DNA of 64,000 bases from Psychrobacter immobilis (GTDB taxonomy: Bacteria > Pseudomonadota > Gammaproteobacteria > Pseudomonadales > Moraxellaceae), in assembly GCF_904846185.1 (NCBI RefSeq), contig NZ_CAJGZQ010000009.1, positions 1-64,000 of the forward strand, written 5' to 3'. Shown here in pieces: positions 1 to 8,300 of the stretch. Positions within the stretch are counted from its first letter, which is position 1; each line of letters starts with the position of its first letter. The notes below the pieces were generated by a model that did not search any database, was not told the DNA's origin, and saw only the letters and a list, made by a program, of their open reading frames with translations. Both the position numbers and the translations under genes were made by a program.

Positions 1-114
1 AACTTCTTTGCCAAGATTAAGCAGTATCGTGCGATTGCCACTCGCTATGACAAGTTAGCCTGTCATTTCTTAAGTGCGGTTCATCTAGTTTCTTGTGTCG
101 TTTGGCTTAATTGA
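1..114 (+). CDS. IS5-family transposase, C-terminal fragment (cut by window edge)
   Basis: Only the last 37 codons are in the window, open from base 1 to a TGA at 112-114. The translation contains KIKQYRAIATRYDKLA followed by FLSAVHLVS, the typical C-terminal end of IS5-group DDE transposases (the glutamate-bearing R..IATRYDK region, then a hydrophobic tail). The stop lies 10 bases before the inverted-repeat end of the element, as expected for a complete IS terminus. Family recognition is from the protein motif; the subgroup (IS427-like, usually generating a TA duplication) is inferred from the flanking TA. Whether the full transposase is intact cannot be seen. Confidence 0.8.
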   Translation, partial: NFFAKIKQYRAIATRYDKLACHFLSAVHLVSCVVWLN

Positions 115-124
115 TGACACGCCC
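1..124 (+). mobile_element. Right end of an IS5-type insertion sequence
   Basis: The element ends at the CCC at 122-124, followed by TA at 125-126. The terminal repeat, read inward on the minus strand, is GGGCGTGTCATCA. It matches at 12 of 13 bases the left end of the small element at 35493 and nearly matches that at 10811, so this IS (or a relative) is the likely source of the transposase that moved those two. It lies about 215 bp upstream of hscA, where the rest of an isc operon (hscB, iscA, iscU, iscS) is usually found. The other end is outside the window. Confidence 0.75.
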
Positions 125-166
125 TAGCTTATGACGCTTATTTGAAAACTATATTATAAGCGATGG

Positions 167-195
167 TTAAAATAGTCACAGCGATGCCGTATAAT
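167..195 (+). promoter_or_regulatory. Possible promoter of hscA-fdx
   Basis: A perfect TATAAT -10 box at 190-195 is preceded at 17 bp by TTAAAA (167-172), a weak -35. It lies between the IS end and hscA and would give a leader of about 140 nt. The IS would separate hscA from any upstream isc promoter, so a local promoter is needed; this is the best candidate seen. Confidence 0.4.
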
Positions 196-338
196 CCCTT
201 ATTTTAAGCACTTTTAATTGCTAAGTATCTTCGTTTTCACGTGCATACAACGCAGTTAAACTACAATAGTGCGCTTATCATATTTGTTTCATTTCACTTA
301 TTAATTTTATCTCTTTCATTTTATCTTTGAGTTATCTT

Positions 339-2219
339 ATGTCTTTATTGCAAATTGCCGAACCCAATCAAAGCGCCCAACCCCATCAGCATCGTTTTGG
401 CCTAGGAATTGATCTTGGTACTACGCGCTCATTGGTCGCGGTAGTACGCTCAGGCAAGGCGCAAGTCTTAGAGGCAAGCGCAGCTACCGATACCTTATTA
501 CCTTCTGTGGTCTATTATCCAAGTGTAGGTAAGCCCTTGGTTGGCTCTGATGCATTAGCTCACTTAGCGGATGATCCAAAAAATACGATCGTCTCGGCTA
601 AGCGTTTTATGGGTCGTAGTCAAGCTGATATCAAATTCTCTCATCCTTATGAGTTAAGCGGCAGCAAAGATGACATGCCAGCATTTGTGACGGCTCAAGG
701 TGACGTATCGCCTGTTGAAGTATCAGCACGTATTTTAGCAGCGCTTGAGCAACGGGCAGCGAGCGCATTGCCTGCAGACAGTATCGAGGGTGCGGTTATT
801 ACTGTCCCTGCTTATTTTGATGAAGCACAGCGGCAAGCGACCAAAGATGCAGCCCAAGCGGCTGGTATCAATGTGTTACGCCTGCTAAATGAGCCTACTG
901 CTGCTGCTGTTGCCTATGGTCTTGACCAGTCAACGCAAAACAGCGATAAAGAAAGTTATTATTTAATTTACGATCTGGGTGGCGGTACTTTTGACGTTTC
1001 TATCTTAAAACTGACTGATGGCGTCTTTGAAGTACTGGCAACTGGCGGTAATAGTGCATTAGGTGGTGACGACATCGATCGTCTAATGACCAATTGGCTT
1101 ATCAAACAATTAGCTATCGATCCTAAAGATGTGAGTCGTCATGACAAGTCAATACTGGCGCAACAAGCCAAAGCTTATAAGCAAGCATTGACTGACGATG
1201 AACAAGTTGATATCGATATTACTGTGAATGAGCAATCTTACCAAGGTGTGCTTCGCCGTACAGATTTGCTGGCTATTGCAGAGCCAGTTAGCCGCCGTAC
1301 ATTGAGCGTATGCGAACAAGTCCTGCGTGATGCCAAGCTTTCGAGTGCTGATCTAGACGAAGTGATTTTGGTCGGTGGCTCTACTCGTATGCCTGCTATA
1401 CAACAAGTCGTGACGGAGTTTTTTGCCAAGCAACCACTTTGTCGTCTAAATCCAGATGAAGTCGTGGCTTTGGGTGCTGCCCAAACGGCGCATCAATTGG
1501 TCAATGGCGATAGTAATAACAACCTACTATTGTTAGACGTAACGCCGCTATCGCTTGGTCTTGAGACCATGGGTGGTTTAGTTGAAGTACTGATTCCACG
1601 TAATACGCCTATCCCTGTCAAAAAACGCCAAGTGTTTACCACCTATCAAGATGGTCAAACAGGCATGGTGATTCATGTGGTACAGGGCGAGCGCGAGACA
1701 GTAGATAACTGCCGTTCATTGGGTCGTTTTGAGCTATATGGTATCCCGCCGATGAAAGCTGGATTTGCTCGTATTGAAGTGACCTTTAGTATCGATGCGA
1801 ATGGACAGCTAACCGTCAGTGCACAGGAAACCACAACCAAGACAGAAAGTAAGATTGAGATTGTGCCTTCTTATGGGTTATCAGATGAGCAAAAAGAGCA
1901 ATTGCTCGTCGCAGGATTCAAGCATGCAGAAGAAGATAAAAATACACGTTCTTTAATCGAAACTAAAGTAGAAGCGGAGCGTGAAGTATTAGCGCTACAA
2001 TCTGCCCTTAAAGAATTTGTAGCTTTATTGTCTTCTGAGGAGCAGCACTCATTGGCTGAGCAAATACAAGTATTGCAAACAACGCTCAGTACTGATGATT
2101 TGGCACTTATCGAGGCACAGCAAGCAAAGCTCAAGCCTCACAGTGATGCGTTTGCTGCCCGTATTATGAATCAAAGCGTCAAAGCCAGCATGGCAGGCAC
2201 GAATGCCCAAGATTGGTAG
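339..2219 (+). CDS. hscA: Fe-S protein assembly chaperone HscA (Hsp70 family)
   Basis: HscA is the specialised Hsp70 that, with HscB, drives transfer of a [2Fe-2S] cluster from the scaffold IscU to acceptor proteins in the cytoplasm. The 626-residue product (E. coli HscA is about 616) has the Hsp70 nucleotide-binding domain in its first two thirds: the phosphate-1 loop GIDLGTTRS near residue 24 (Arg where most relatives have Asn), the phosphate-2 loop YDLGGGTFDVS, and the adenosine motif VGGSTRMP. The substrate-binding domain begins near TPLSLGLETMGG. The N-terminus MSLLQIAEP matches the HscA-specific start, so the ATG at 339 is preferred over the in-frame TTG at 327. fdx follows 91 bp downstream, the normal hscA-fdx order. 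The upstream isc genes are not visible because an IS end lies at 1-124. Confidence 0.95.
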   Translation: MSLLQIAEPNQSAQPHQHRFGLGIDLGTTRSLVAVVRSGKAQVLEASAATDTLLPSVVYYPSVGKPLVGSDALAHLADDPKNTIVSAKRFMGRSQADIKFSHPYELSGSKDDMPAFVTAQGDVSPVEVSARILAALEQRAASALPADSIEGAVITVPAYFDEAQRQATKDAAQAAGINVLRLLNEPTAAAVAYGLDQSTQNSDKESYYLIYDLGGGTFDVSILKLTDGVFEVLATGGNSALGGDDIDRLMTNWLIKQLAIDPKDVSRHDKSILAQQAKAYKQALTDDEQVDIDITVNEQSYQGVLRRTDLLAIAEPVSRRTLSVCEQVLRDAKLSSADLDEVILVGGSTRMPAIQQVVTEFFAKQPLCRLNPDEVVALGAAQTAHQLVNGDSNNNLLLLDVTPLSLGLETMGGLVEVLIPRNTPIPVKKRQVFTTYQDGQTGMVIHVVQGERETVDNCRSLGRFELYGIPPMKAGFARIEVTFSIDANGQLTVSAQETTTKTESKIEIVPSYGLSDEQKEQLLVAGFKHAEEDKNTRSLIETKVEAEREVLALQSALKEFVALLSSEEQHSLAEQIQVLQTTLSTDDLALIEAQQAKLKPHSDAFAARIMNQSVKASMAGTNAQDW

Positions 2220-2310
2220 CAGATACATTTAAAATGTGGCTTAGTCACCATACTAAGCTCATTTCTTATATTTTTATTCTTTTAATTGATTAGCACTGGA
2301 AAGACGATTT

Positions 2311-2649
2311 ATGCCAAAAATTACCGTACTACCGCATCATGAAATTTGCCCTGAAGGCGCCGAAGTCGAGCTAGAAGCTGGCAGCAACTTATGTAAAGCG
2401 CTATTGGAAAAAGGCATTAAAATTGAACATGCATGTGAGATGTCAAAAGCCTGCACCACATGCCATGTGGTCGTCCGTAAAGGTTTTAATAGTTTAGATG
2501 AAATGGATGATATTGAAGCCGATTTATTGGATCGTGCTTGGGGATTAGAGCCTGACTCACGCCTATCTTGTCAGGTCATGCTCGATGATGAAGATTTAAC
2601 CATTGAGATTCCTAAATATACGCTCAACCATGCAAAAGAAAACCACTAA
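2311..2649 (+). CDS. fdx: ISC-type [2Fe-2S] ferredoxin
   Basis: This small cytoplasmic ferredoxin supplies electrons during Fe-S cluster assembly by the ISC machinery. The 112-residue protein is the usual length. Cluster ligands are visible as C-x5-C-x2-C (CEMSKACTTC) and a distal Cys in LSCQ, the adrenodoxin/Fdx pattern. The conserved C-terminal segment with IEIPKY and NH supports Isc ferredoxin rather than a plant-type ferredoxin. It is the last gene of the hscA-fdx unit and a strong terminator follows at 2692-2728. Confidence 0.95.
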   Translation: MPKITVLPHHEICPEGAEVELEAGSNLCKALLEKGIKIEHACEMSKACTTCHVVVRKGFNSLDEMDDIEADLLDRAWGLEPDSRLSCQVMLDDEDLTIEIPKYTLNHAKENH

Positions 2650-2691
2650 ACGCTAGAACACGTCCTAATATGAAAGTTTACTTCATTAGAT

Positions 2692-2728
2692 AAAAAAGCC
2701 AGCTATCATAATAATAGCTGGCTTTTTT
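2692..2728 (+). terminator. Rho-independent terminator after fdx
   Basis: Stem AAAAAAGCCAGCTAT / ATAGCTGGCTTTTTT with a short AT loop and a T run. It is near-symmetric, so it may also stop minus-strand transcription from the convergent cyclase gene. Confidence 0.9.
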
Positions 2729-2777
2729 GCGCTTGATTTTATAAACATTATTTTTGGATGATTATTTATGACGATTG

Positions 2778-4193
2778 TCATTGATTGTCATTACGTTTGC
2801 TTGCTGCCGCTATGTCAGTTGCCACTTTTTCTTGCTCCTGCTCGACACGTTCAAGGGCAAAATTTAAGCGTGCTCTGATATCTTGATAATCATTATCCTT
2901 CATATCTTTAAAATTTAGATGCAAATTGAAACCTGGTAGTGTGTGATCAACCCACTTTGATAAATGACCTTTATACGTATCTGGATCCAGCACTTGCCAT
3001 GCATTTACCTTGCTATCAAAACCCTTTAACTTAAACGCACCCGCATGCTGACAGTCATAATTATGACAGATATAATCGTAGGTACTCTCACTGACCAGTA
3101 TCTCATCTTTACCAGCGCTTGACTCAAGTCTTGCCGCTAGATTGGCCTCTTTACCAATAAGAGTATAGCTTAGGCGATTATTACTACCAAAATTACCAAC
3201 ATGGCAGTAACCTGTGCTGATGCCAATACGGATGTACAACCCCTCAAAGCCCATCAATCGCCATTTCTGCCTCAAAGTTCGCATCTCGCGACGCATATCT
3301 ATTGCCATTGCGATACAGTCTAAAGCATCTTGGCGCGCACCGCGACTATTTGGCTCACCAAAAAAACACACCATGCCATCACCAATAAACTTATCAAGTA
3401 CGGCGCCATGCTTGTTTGCTATCAATGTCATACAATGCATATAAGTATTTAAGATATCAGCCAAATTGTCAGCGCTCAAACTATCTGACAATTCCGTAAA
3501 GCCAACGATATCTGAGAACATAATCGTCAGCTTAGCACGCTTATTAGCAACGGTAACTGGGCTATCAGATTTTACGATAGGCTCCCAAACTTGTGGAGGT
3601 ATGAAGCGCGTCAACTTATTAATGACGGAGACCATCGTGCTTAAGCGCCCAACGGCCTGATGAGCACGAGTTTCATAACCAATATACTCTTGGTACACAT
3701 GCCAAAACTGATACAGTATGACGATCATACTGGCTAATAATATTATTGGTGTGGTCCAGCCTTCATGGCAATCTATATCAGCACTGCTTAGAGTAACGCT
3801 AACATAATAGAAAACAATGACGGTTATTACAGAGACGGCAATCAGTTTTAAATGATTTTCAGGGCTACTGATAATAATTCTGAGTGCTATGAGCGCGGCT
3901 AAGCTAAGCGAAATAACCGTGCAAAACTGTATCGATCCAATAACTACCGATAGTAAAATGATAACAATATTAGACGTCCAAAAGCTTTTTTGGCGGCGAT
4001 AGTTATAAATCAAAATCATTAAACTTGGCAGACAAACAATAACGAGCAGTGCCATTGAAGTAGGTCTAAAATTAAAATGTACAGCGAGGAGTATGACCGT
4101 GAGTATTAAAACGAAGACTTCTGGATAGTCAAATCGATAAATCCCTTCATTTTTTGAAGAGTGATTTGGTCTCAGCGTGTCTAAAAAAGGCAT
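2778..4193 (-). CDS. Membrane-anchored class III adenylate cyclase
   Basis: Likely makes cAMP from ATP at the inner membrane. The 471-residue protein has an N-terminal half with about six hydrophobic segments (roughly residues 26-170), a short linker, and a class III cyclase domain from about 220 to 400. Both metal-binding aspartates are present: D228 in FSDIVGF and D272 in GDGMVCFFG. The transition-state Asn and Arg are in NLAARLE (N351, R355). By alignment in mind, the substrate-specifying pair is K268 and T344 (SYTLIG); Lys/Thr is the class IIIb adenylate-cyclase pattern, whose characterised members respond to bicarbonate. The start ATG is at 4193. The gene stands alone, convergent with fdx. 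Specificity for ATP over GTP is inferred, not shown. Confidence 0.88.
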   Translation of the reverse strand: MPFLDTLRPNHSSKNEGIYRFDYPEVFVLILTVILLAVHFNFRPTSMALLVIVCLPSLMILIYNYRRQKSFWTSNIVIILLSVVIGSIQFCTVISLSLAALIALRIIISSPENHLKLIAVSVITVIVFYYVSVTLSSADIDCHEGWTTPIILLASMIVILYQFWHVYQEYIGYETRAHQAVGRLSTMVSVINKLTRFIPPQVWEPIVKSDSPVTVANKRAKLTIMFSDIVGFTELSDSLSADNLADILNTYMHCMTLIANKHGAVLDKFIGDGMVCFFGEPNSRGARQDALDCIAMAIDMRREMRTLRQKWRLMGFEGLYIRIGISTGYCHVGNFGSNNRLSYTLIGKEANLAARLESSAGKDEILVSESTYDYICHNYDCQHAGAFKLKGFDSKVNAWQVLDPDTYKGHLSKWVDHTLPGFNLHLNFKDMKDNDYQDIRARLNFALERVEQEQEKVATDIAAASKRNDNQ

Positions 4194-4432
4194 ATGAAGT
4201 ATTCGCTCACGTAAAACAGGCTATGTAAAAAATTAAAAGGCTTGAGGATAGCACACGCGTACTACCTGCCTCTATGCCAAGTTGTGTATAAAATTAATCA
4301 ATGATTACATTATACTTTTTAAATGCAACAAAACCCATGTCACTGATAGCCAAAAGCCTACCACTCATCACTCATCTTGTCTTAATACGCTACTAAATCA
4401 GGATTATAAGACATATCGTTTGAGCCAAACAC

Positions 4433-4460
4433 AAAAAATCCAGATAATATTTATCTGGAT
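4433..4460 (-). terminator. Rho-independent terminator downstream of the HIT gene
   Basis: A perfect 10-bp stem (ATCCAGATAA / TTATCTGGAT, 4438-4460) with a 3-nt loop is followed on the minus strand by six T. It sits about 255 bp past the HIT-gene stop and 240 bp before the cyclase start, inside the 521-bp gap 4194-4714. Apart from this hairpin and the 15-bp repeats at 4605-4664, no gene is seen in that gap. Confidence 0.75.
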
Positions 4461-4604
4461 TTCAAATACTTAAAACCTATTAATATATAAAAATTAAGTC
4501 ATGTAATAACCGAGCATAACGTTGGCACATAACCGTAAAACGACTAAGACACCAAAATAAAGCTTAACTTTAAACGTTTAGTCATTTTTCTAGTTATTTT
4601 GATG

Positions 4605-4664
4605 GGTCAATCGATGCTCAGTTAATTGATACCTAGTTAATCGAGGCCTAGCCAATAGAGTATC
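4605..4664. repeat. Degenerate 15-bp tandem repeat, four copies
   Basis: Four consecutive 15-base units (4605-4619, 4620-4634, 4635-4649, 4650-4664) share the pattern AGTTAATCGAGRCCT with increasing divergence at the ends; the two central copies are closest. The array is non-coding and lies 50 bp beyond the stop of the HIT gene. Confidence 0.6.
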
Positions 4665-4714
4665 ATTATCAATTTGCCAATCAACTTACCGACCTATTAC
4701 TACTCAGGTATTTA

Positions 4715-5146
4715 TTACATTTGCCAATCAAATGGCATTTGATGATGACCACGTAGCGCCATCATTAACGTCTGCTGCATCTGCGCCAACACTTCTTTAG
4801 TATAAGGAATAGCAGGAACGCCCCATACTGGATTTGGCCATTGCATGTCGTTTTGATAGCGAACGATATGATGAAAATGTAGCTGTGGTACTTGATTACC
4901 GAGTGCAGCTACATTCATTTTATCAGCTTGAAAGGTCTTGGCTAGCTGACTCGACAACCAGCTTGACTCACGTAAAAACTGTGTTTGATCGGCTTCAGAT
5001 AACTCATATAACTCTTTGATACCTGATACGCGCGGCACTAATATTAACCAAGGAAACTGGCAATCATTGATTAAACGACAAGTCGATAATGGGAAATCAC
5101 CCACTAAAAAGCTATCGGCAGCAAGTTTATGATGAAGTTGGAACAT
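4715..5146 (-). CDS. HIT-family nucleotide hydrolase/transferase
   Basis: A 143-residue HIT-domain protein; such proteins cleave nucleotide phosphoesters or anhydrides (for example Ap4A or AMP-linked substrates). The active-site region reads QLHFHHIVRY, so the first His of the canonical H-x-H-x-H triad is Gln, a variant I associate with the bacterial GalT-like HIT branch. Other features fit a stand-alone HIT domain: an early FPLSTCRLINDCQFPWLILVPR strand-turn segment near residue 18 and a tryptophan-proline motif (WPNPVWG) after the active site. The start ATG is at 5146. No partner gene is linked: mfd lies 250 bp upstream on the same strand. The exact substrate is unknown. Confidence 0.85.
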   Translation of the reverse strand: MFQLHHKLAADSFLVGDFPLSTCRLINDCQFPWLILVPRVSGIKELYELSEADQTQFLRESSWLSSQLAKTFQADKMNVAALGNQVPQLHFHHIVRYQNDMQWPNPVWGVPAIPYTKEVLAQMQQTLMMALRGHHQMPFDWQM

Positions 5147-5245
5147 AATGACGGTTCTCTTGTTATGACACTCAGATAAAAGGAATATAAATCTAGAAAA
5201 GCAAAATTTAATTTACTAAAAAACAATAGGCTAAATATAGGATGT

Positions 5246-5281
5246 CGCTATTTTATCAGTTATCCGACCGATAAAATAGCG
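5246..5281. repeat. Perfect 12-bp inverted repeat between mfd and the HIT gene
   Basis: CGCTATTTTATC (5246-5257) and its exact complement (5270-5281) flank a 12-nt loop. No T run follows on either strand, so it is not a classic terminator. It lies 115 bp past the mfd stop and may stabilise the mfd 3' end or act in the HIT-gene leader. Confidence 0.55.
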
Positions 5282-5395
5282 CTATGACTCATTGTCTTGA
5301 CGTCCTACTTGAGCACTGGCTAGCTGACTTATTGAGCTGATTTAATCTACCTAAAATCATTGCTAAGCTCTCAAAATGCCGAAATGCCAAAACAA

Positions 5396-8300
5396 CTACG
5401 CTGACTCTGCCACCATATGCTTACTAAAATAGCCTAATAATTCTTGAATCGCGGTGACGCGCTGTTGCGGCGTTGCCAGTTTATCAGCATCTTGATAACG
5501 AATACCAGAAGCACCGTTCATACGGTAGCGCTGTCCATTTGATTGAATCAACTTAATAATTGCCAAGGCATCGACTGGGGTATCAGGCGCAAACTCTAAT
5601 GTCATGCTATTACTATTGGCATCAATCTTATTAATCTTTAGCGGCTCAGCTTGTATACGCAGTCCGTGGATGGCGAATAACTGCTTAGTTTGCTCTGGTA
5701 ATGTACCAAAACGGTCAATCATTTCGGTACGAATATCAATCAATGCCTCTTTATCATCGGCATTACTGATGCGCTTATAAAACAACAAACGCTGATGGAC
5801 ATCATGTAGATATTCTTCTGGTATCAATGCTGAGCTATGCAGATTAATCTCACTAGTCAGCGACAACGGTGTGCTTAAATCAGGCTCTTTACCCGCTTTA
5901 ATGGCTTTTGTTGCACGCTCCAGCATGTCCATATATAAACTGAAGCCAATCGCCTGCATATTACCACTTTGCTGCTTACCGAGTATCTCACCAGCACCGC
6001 GAATCTCTAAGTCTTCGCTAGCCAGCATAAAACCTGCACCCAGCGTATTGGCACGTTCAATCGCATGCAATCGGCGCTTAGCATCGCCTTTTAGACCTTT
6101 GATAGAAGGCACAAGTAGATAACAATACGCTTGATGATGACTACGACCGACACGACCACGCAGCTGATGTAATTGTGCCAAGCCAAACTTATCGGCGCGC
6201 TCAATGATGATAGTATTGGCATTGGGTACATCAATACCAGTCTCGATAATGGTGGAGCATATCAGTACGTTGAATTTTTTATGATAAAACTGCTGCATCA
6301 CTTGCTCAAGTTGGCGCTCTTGCATTTGCCCGTGAGCAACCCCTACTCTCGCCTCAGGCACCAATTCACGTATGGTTTCTGCCATACGCTCAATGCTCGC
6401 CACATCATTATGTAATAAATAAACCTGCCCACCGCGCAATAACTCACGCAAGATGGCCTCTTTCATTAGAGCATCCGTTTTTTGCATGACGAAGGTTTTA
6501 ATCGCCAAACGACGAGCAGGTGGCGTTGCAATAATCGACATGTCACGCATACCTGAGAGCGCCATATTGAGCGTTCTAGGGATCGGTGTCGCTGTCATCG
6601 ACATACTATCCACATCAGTCTGAATCGCCTTGATACGCTCTTTATGGCGCACACCAAAGCGATGTTCTTCATCGACAATCATCAAACCTAAATTAGAGAA
6701 TTTCACATCAGGTTGTAACAGTTTATGGGTACCGATGACGATATCGACTTTACCTGCTGCTAAATCTGTCAACACCGTTTCTTGGTGCTTTTTGCCACCA
6801 AAGCGTGAGAGCGTCTCGATACGCACTGGCCAATCGGCAAAACGGTCGCGGAAATTGTCTTCATGCTGACCGGCCAGCAAGGTCGTCGGCACTAGCACCG
6901 CCACCTGATAACCTGCGCTGACGGCAATGAATGCTGCCCGCATAGCCACTTCTGTTTTACCAAAACCCACATCACCACAGATGAGCCGATCCATTGGTTG
7001 GTTTTGTCGCATGTCTTCCATCACCGCATGAATGGCATTGGCTTGATCCGGCGTTTCTTCAAAAGCAAATTGACTAGCAAACAGCTCATACTGTGACGCA
7101 TCTATTTTAAAATGAATACCGACTTTAGCCTCACGACGCGCCTGCATATTAAGCAGTTCAGCCGCCACGTCATGGATTTGCTCAAGCGCTTTTTGCTTAG
7201 CTTTATCCCATTTGCCGCTACCGATTTTGTGCAATGGCGCAAGCGCTGGATCACCGCCACTATAACGGTTAATCATTTGCAAATTAGCAACGGGCACATA
7301 AATACTGGCATCATCGGCATATTTTAAGTGAATAAACTCTTGCTCGCCATCACCCACATCTAACGTAATCAGCCCATTGTAACGCCCAATACCATGCTCG
7401 ATATGCACCACTGGGCTGCATTCGGTTATTTCAGTAACACTTTTAACCAAAAACTCTTCAGACACCCCGCTTTGACGACGACGGCGTGTTTGCAATACTT
7501 GGCGACCAAATAACTGCGTCTCACTAATCAATACTAAACGTTCAGGAACATATACCCCACGTTCAATGGGCGCAACGGTTAAACCAACCTGTGGCAGCTT
7601 ATTACCTTTCACATTGTTGGTTTTGTCCGCTGCTAGAAACGCTGCAAAGCTGTCATAAGCCTTAATGTCAATCTTGCCTTTGAACAGCTCAATAAGAATC
7701 TCACGACGACCAGCTGTTTCAGCAACGATCAATACTGGCGTCGCTGTTTGCGCTTGTAACGCTAAAAACTCTAATAGCTGGGTAAGAGGCTCAGCCTTTT
7801 GGTGATTAACGGTCAATTGTGGCGGCTCTAGCGCACTGAGCGTCACCAAGCCTTGTTGCTTACTCGGCGCAAGCGGCAGTTGTGGCTGTGAATCTGACTG
7901 CTCTTCAACTTCCAGCAATGAACCATCTGCTAACAATGAAGCATCTTCCAATAACGAATCATCGCTGTCAATCGCAGCAACATCCGTCATGCTAGCCAGC
8001 TCATTGCGCGCACTGAGAATCACCCGTGGATAACGATTAAGATGCGCGTTTAAGGTATTTGATAGCAAATATAACCATTCAGGGGCGACAATAGGTTTAT
8101 CGATATCATGACGGCGCTCTTCATAACGGCGCTGAATTTGTGACCAGTAATCTACCTGTTTTTCATTAATCAGTTCATCAGTGATAAAAAGCGCATCGCT
8201 TGGTAAATAAGCGAACAAACTACTTTCAGCTTCCCACTCTTTTATATCAAAAAACAATGGTTGGTAGTATTCAAGTCCGCTACTAGCGATACCTGCCATT

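Noticed and set aside
2773-2792. 10-bp direct repeat GATTGTCATT at the end of the cyclase gene
   Set aside because: A simple duplication within and just past the last codons; no likely function.
4282-4473. 63-codon plus-strand frame between the cyclase and HIT genes
   Set aside because: It runs through the minus-strand terminator at 4433-4460 and shows no site or domain.
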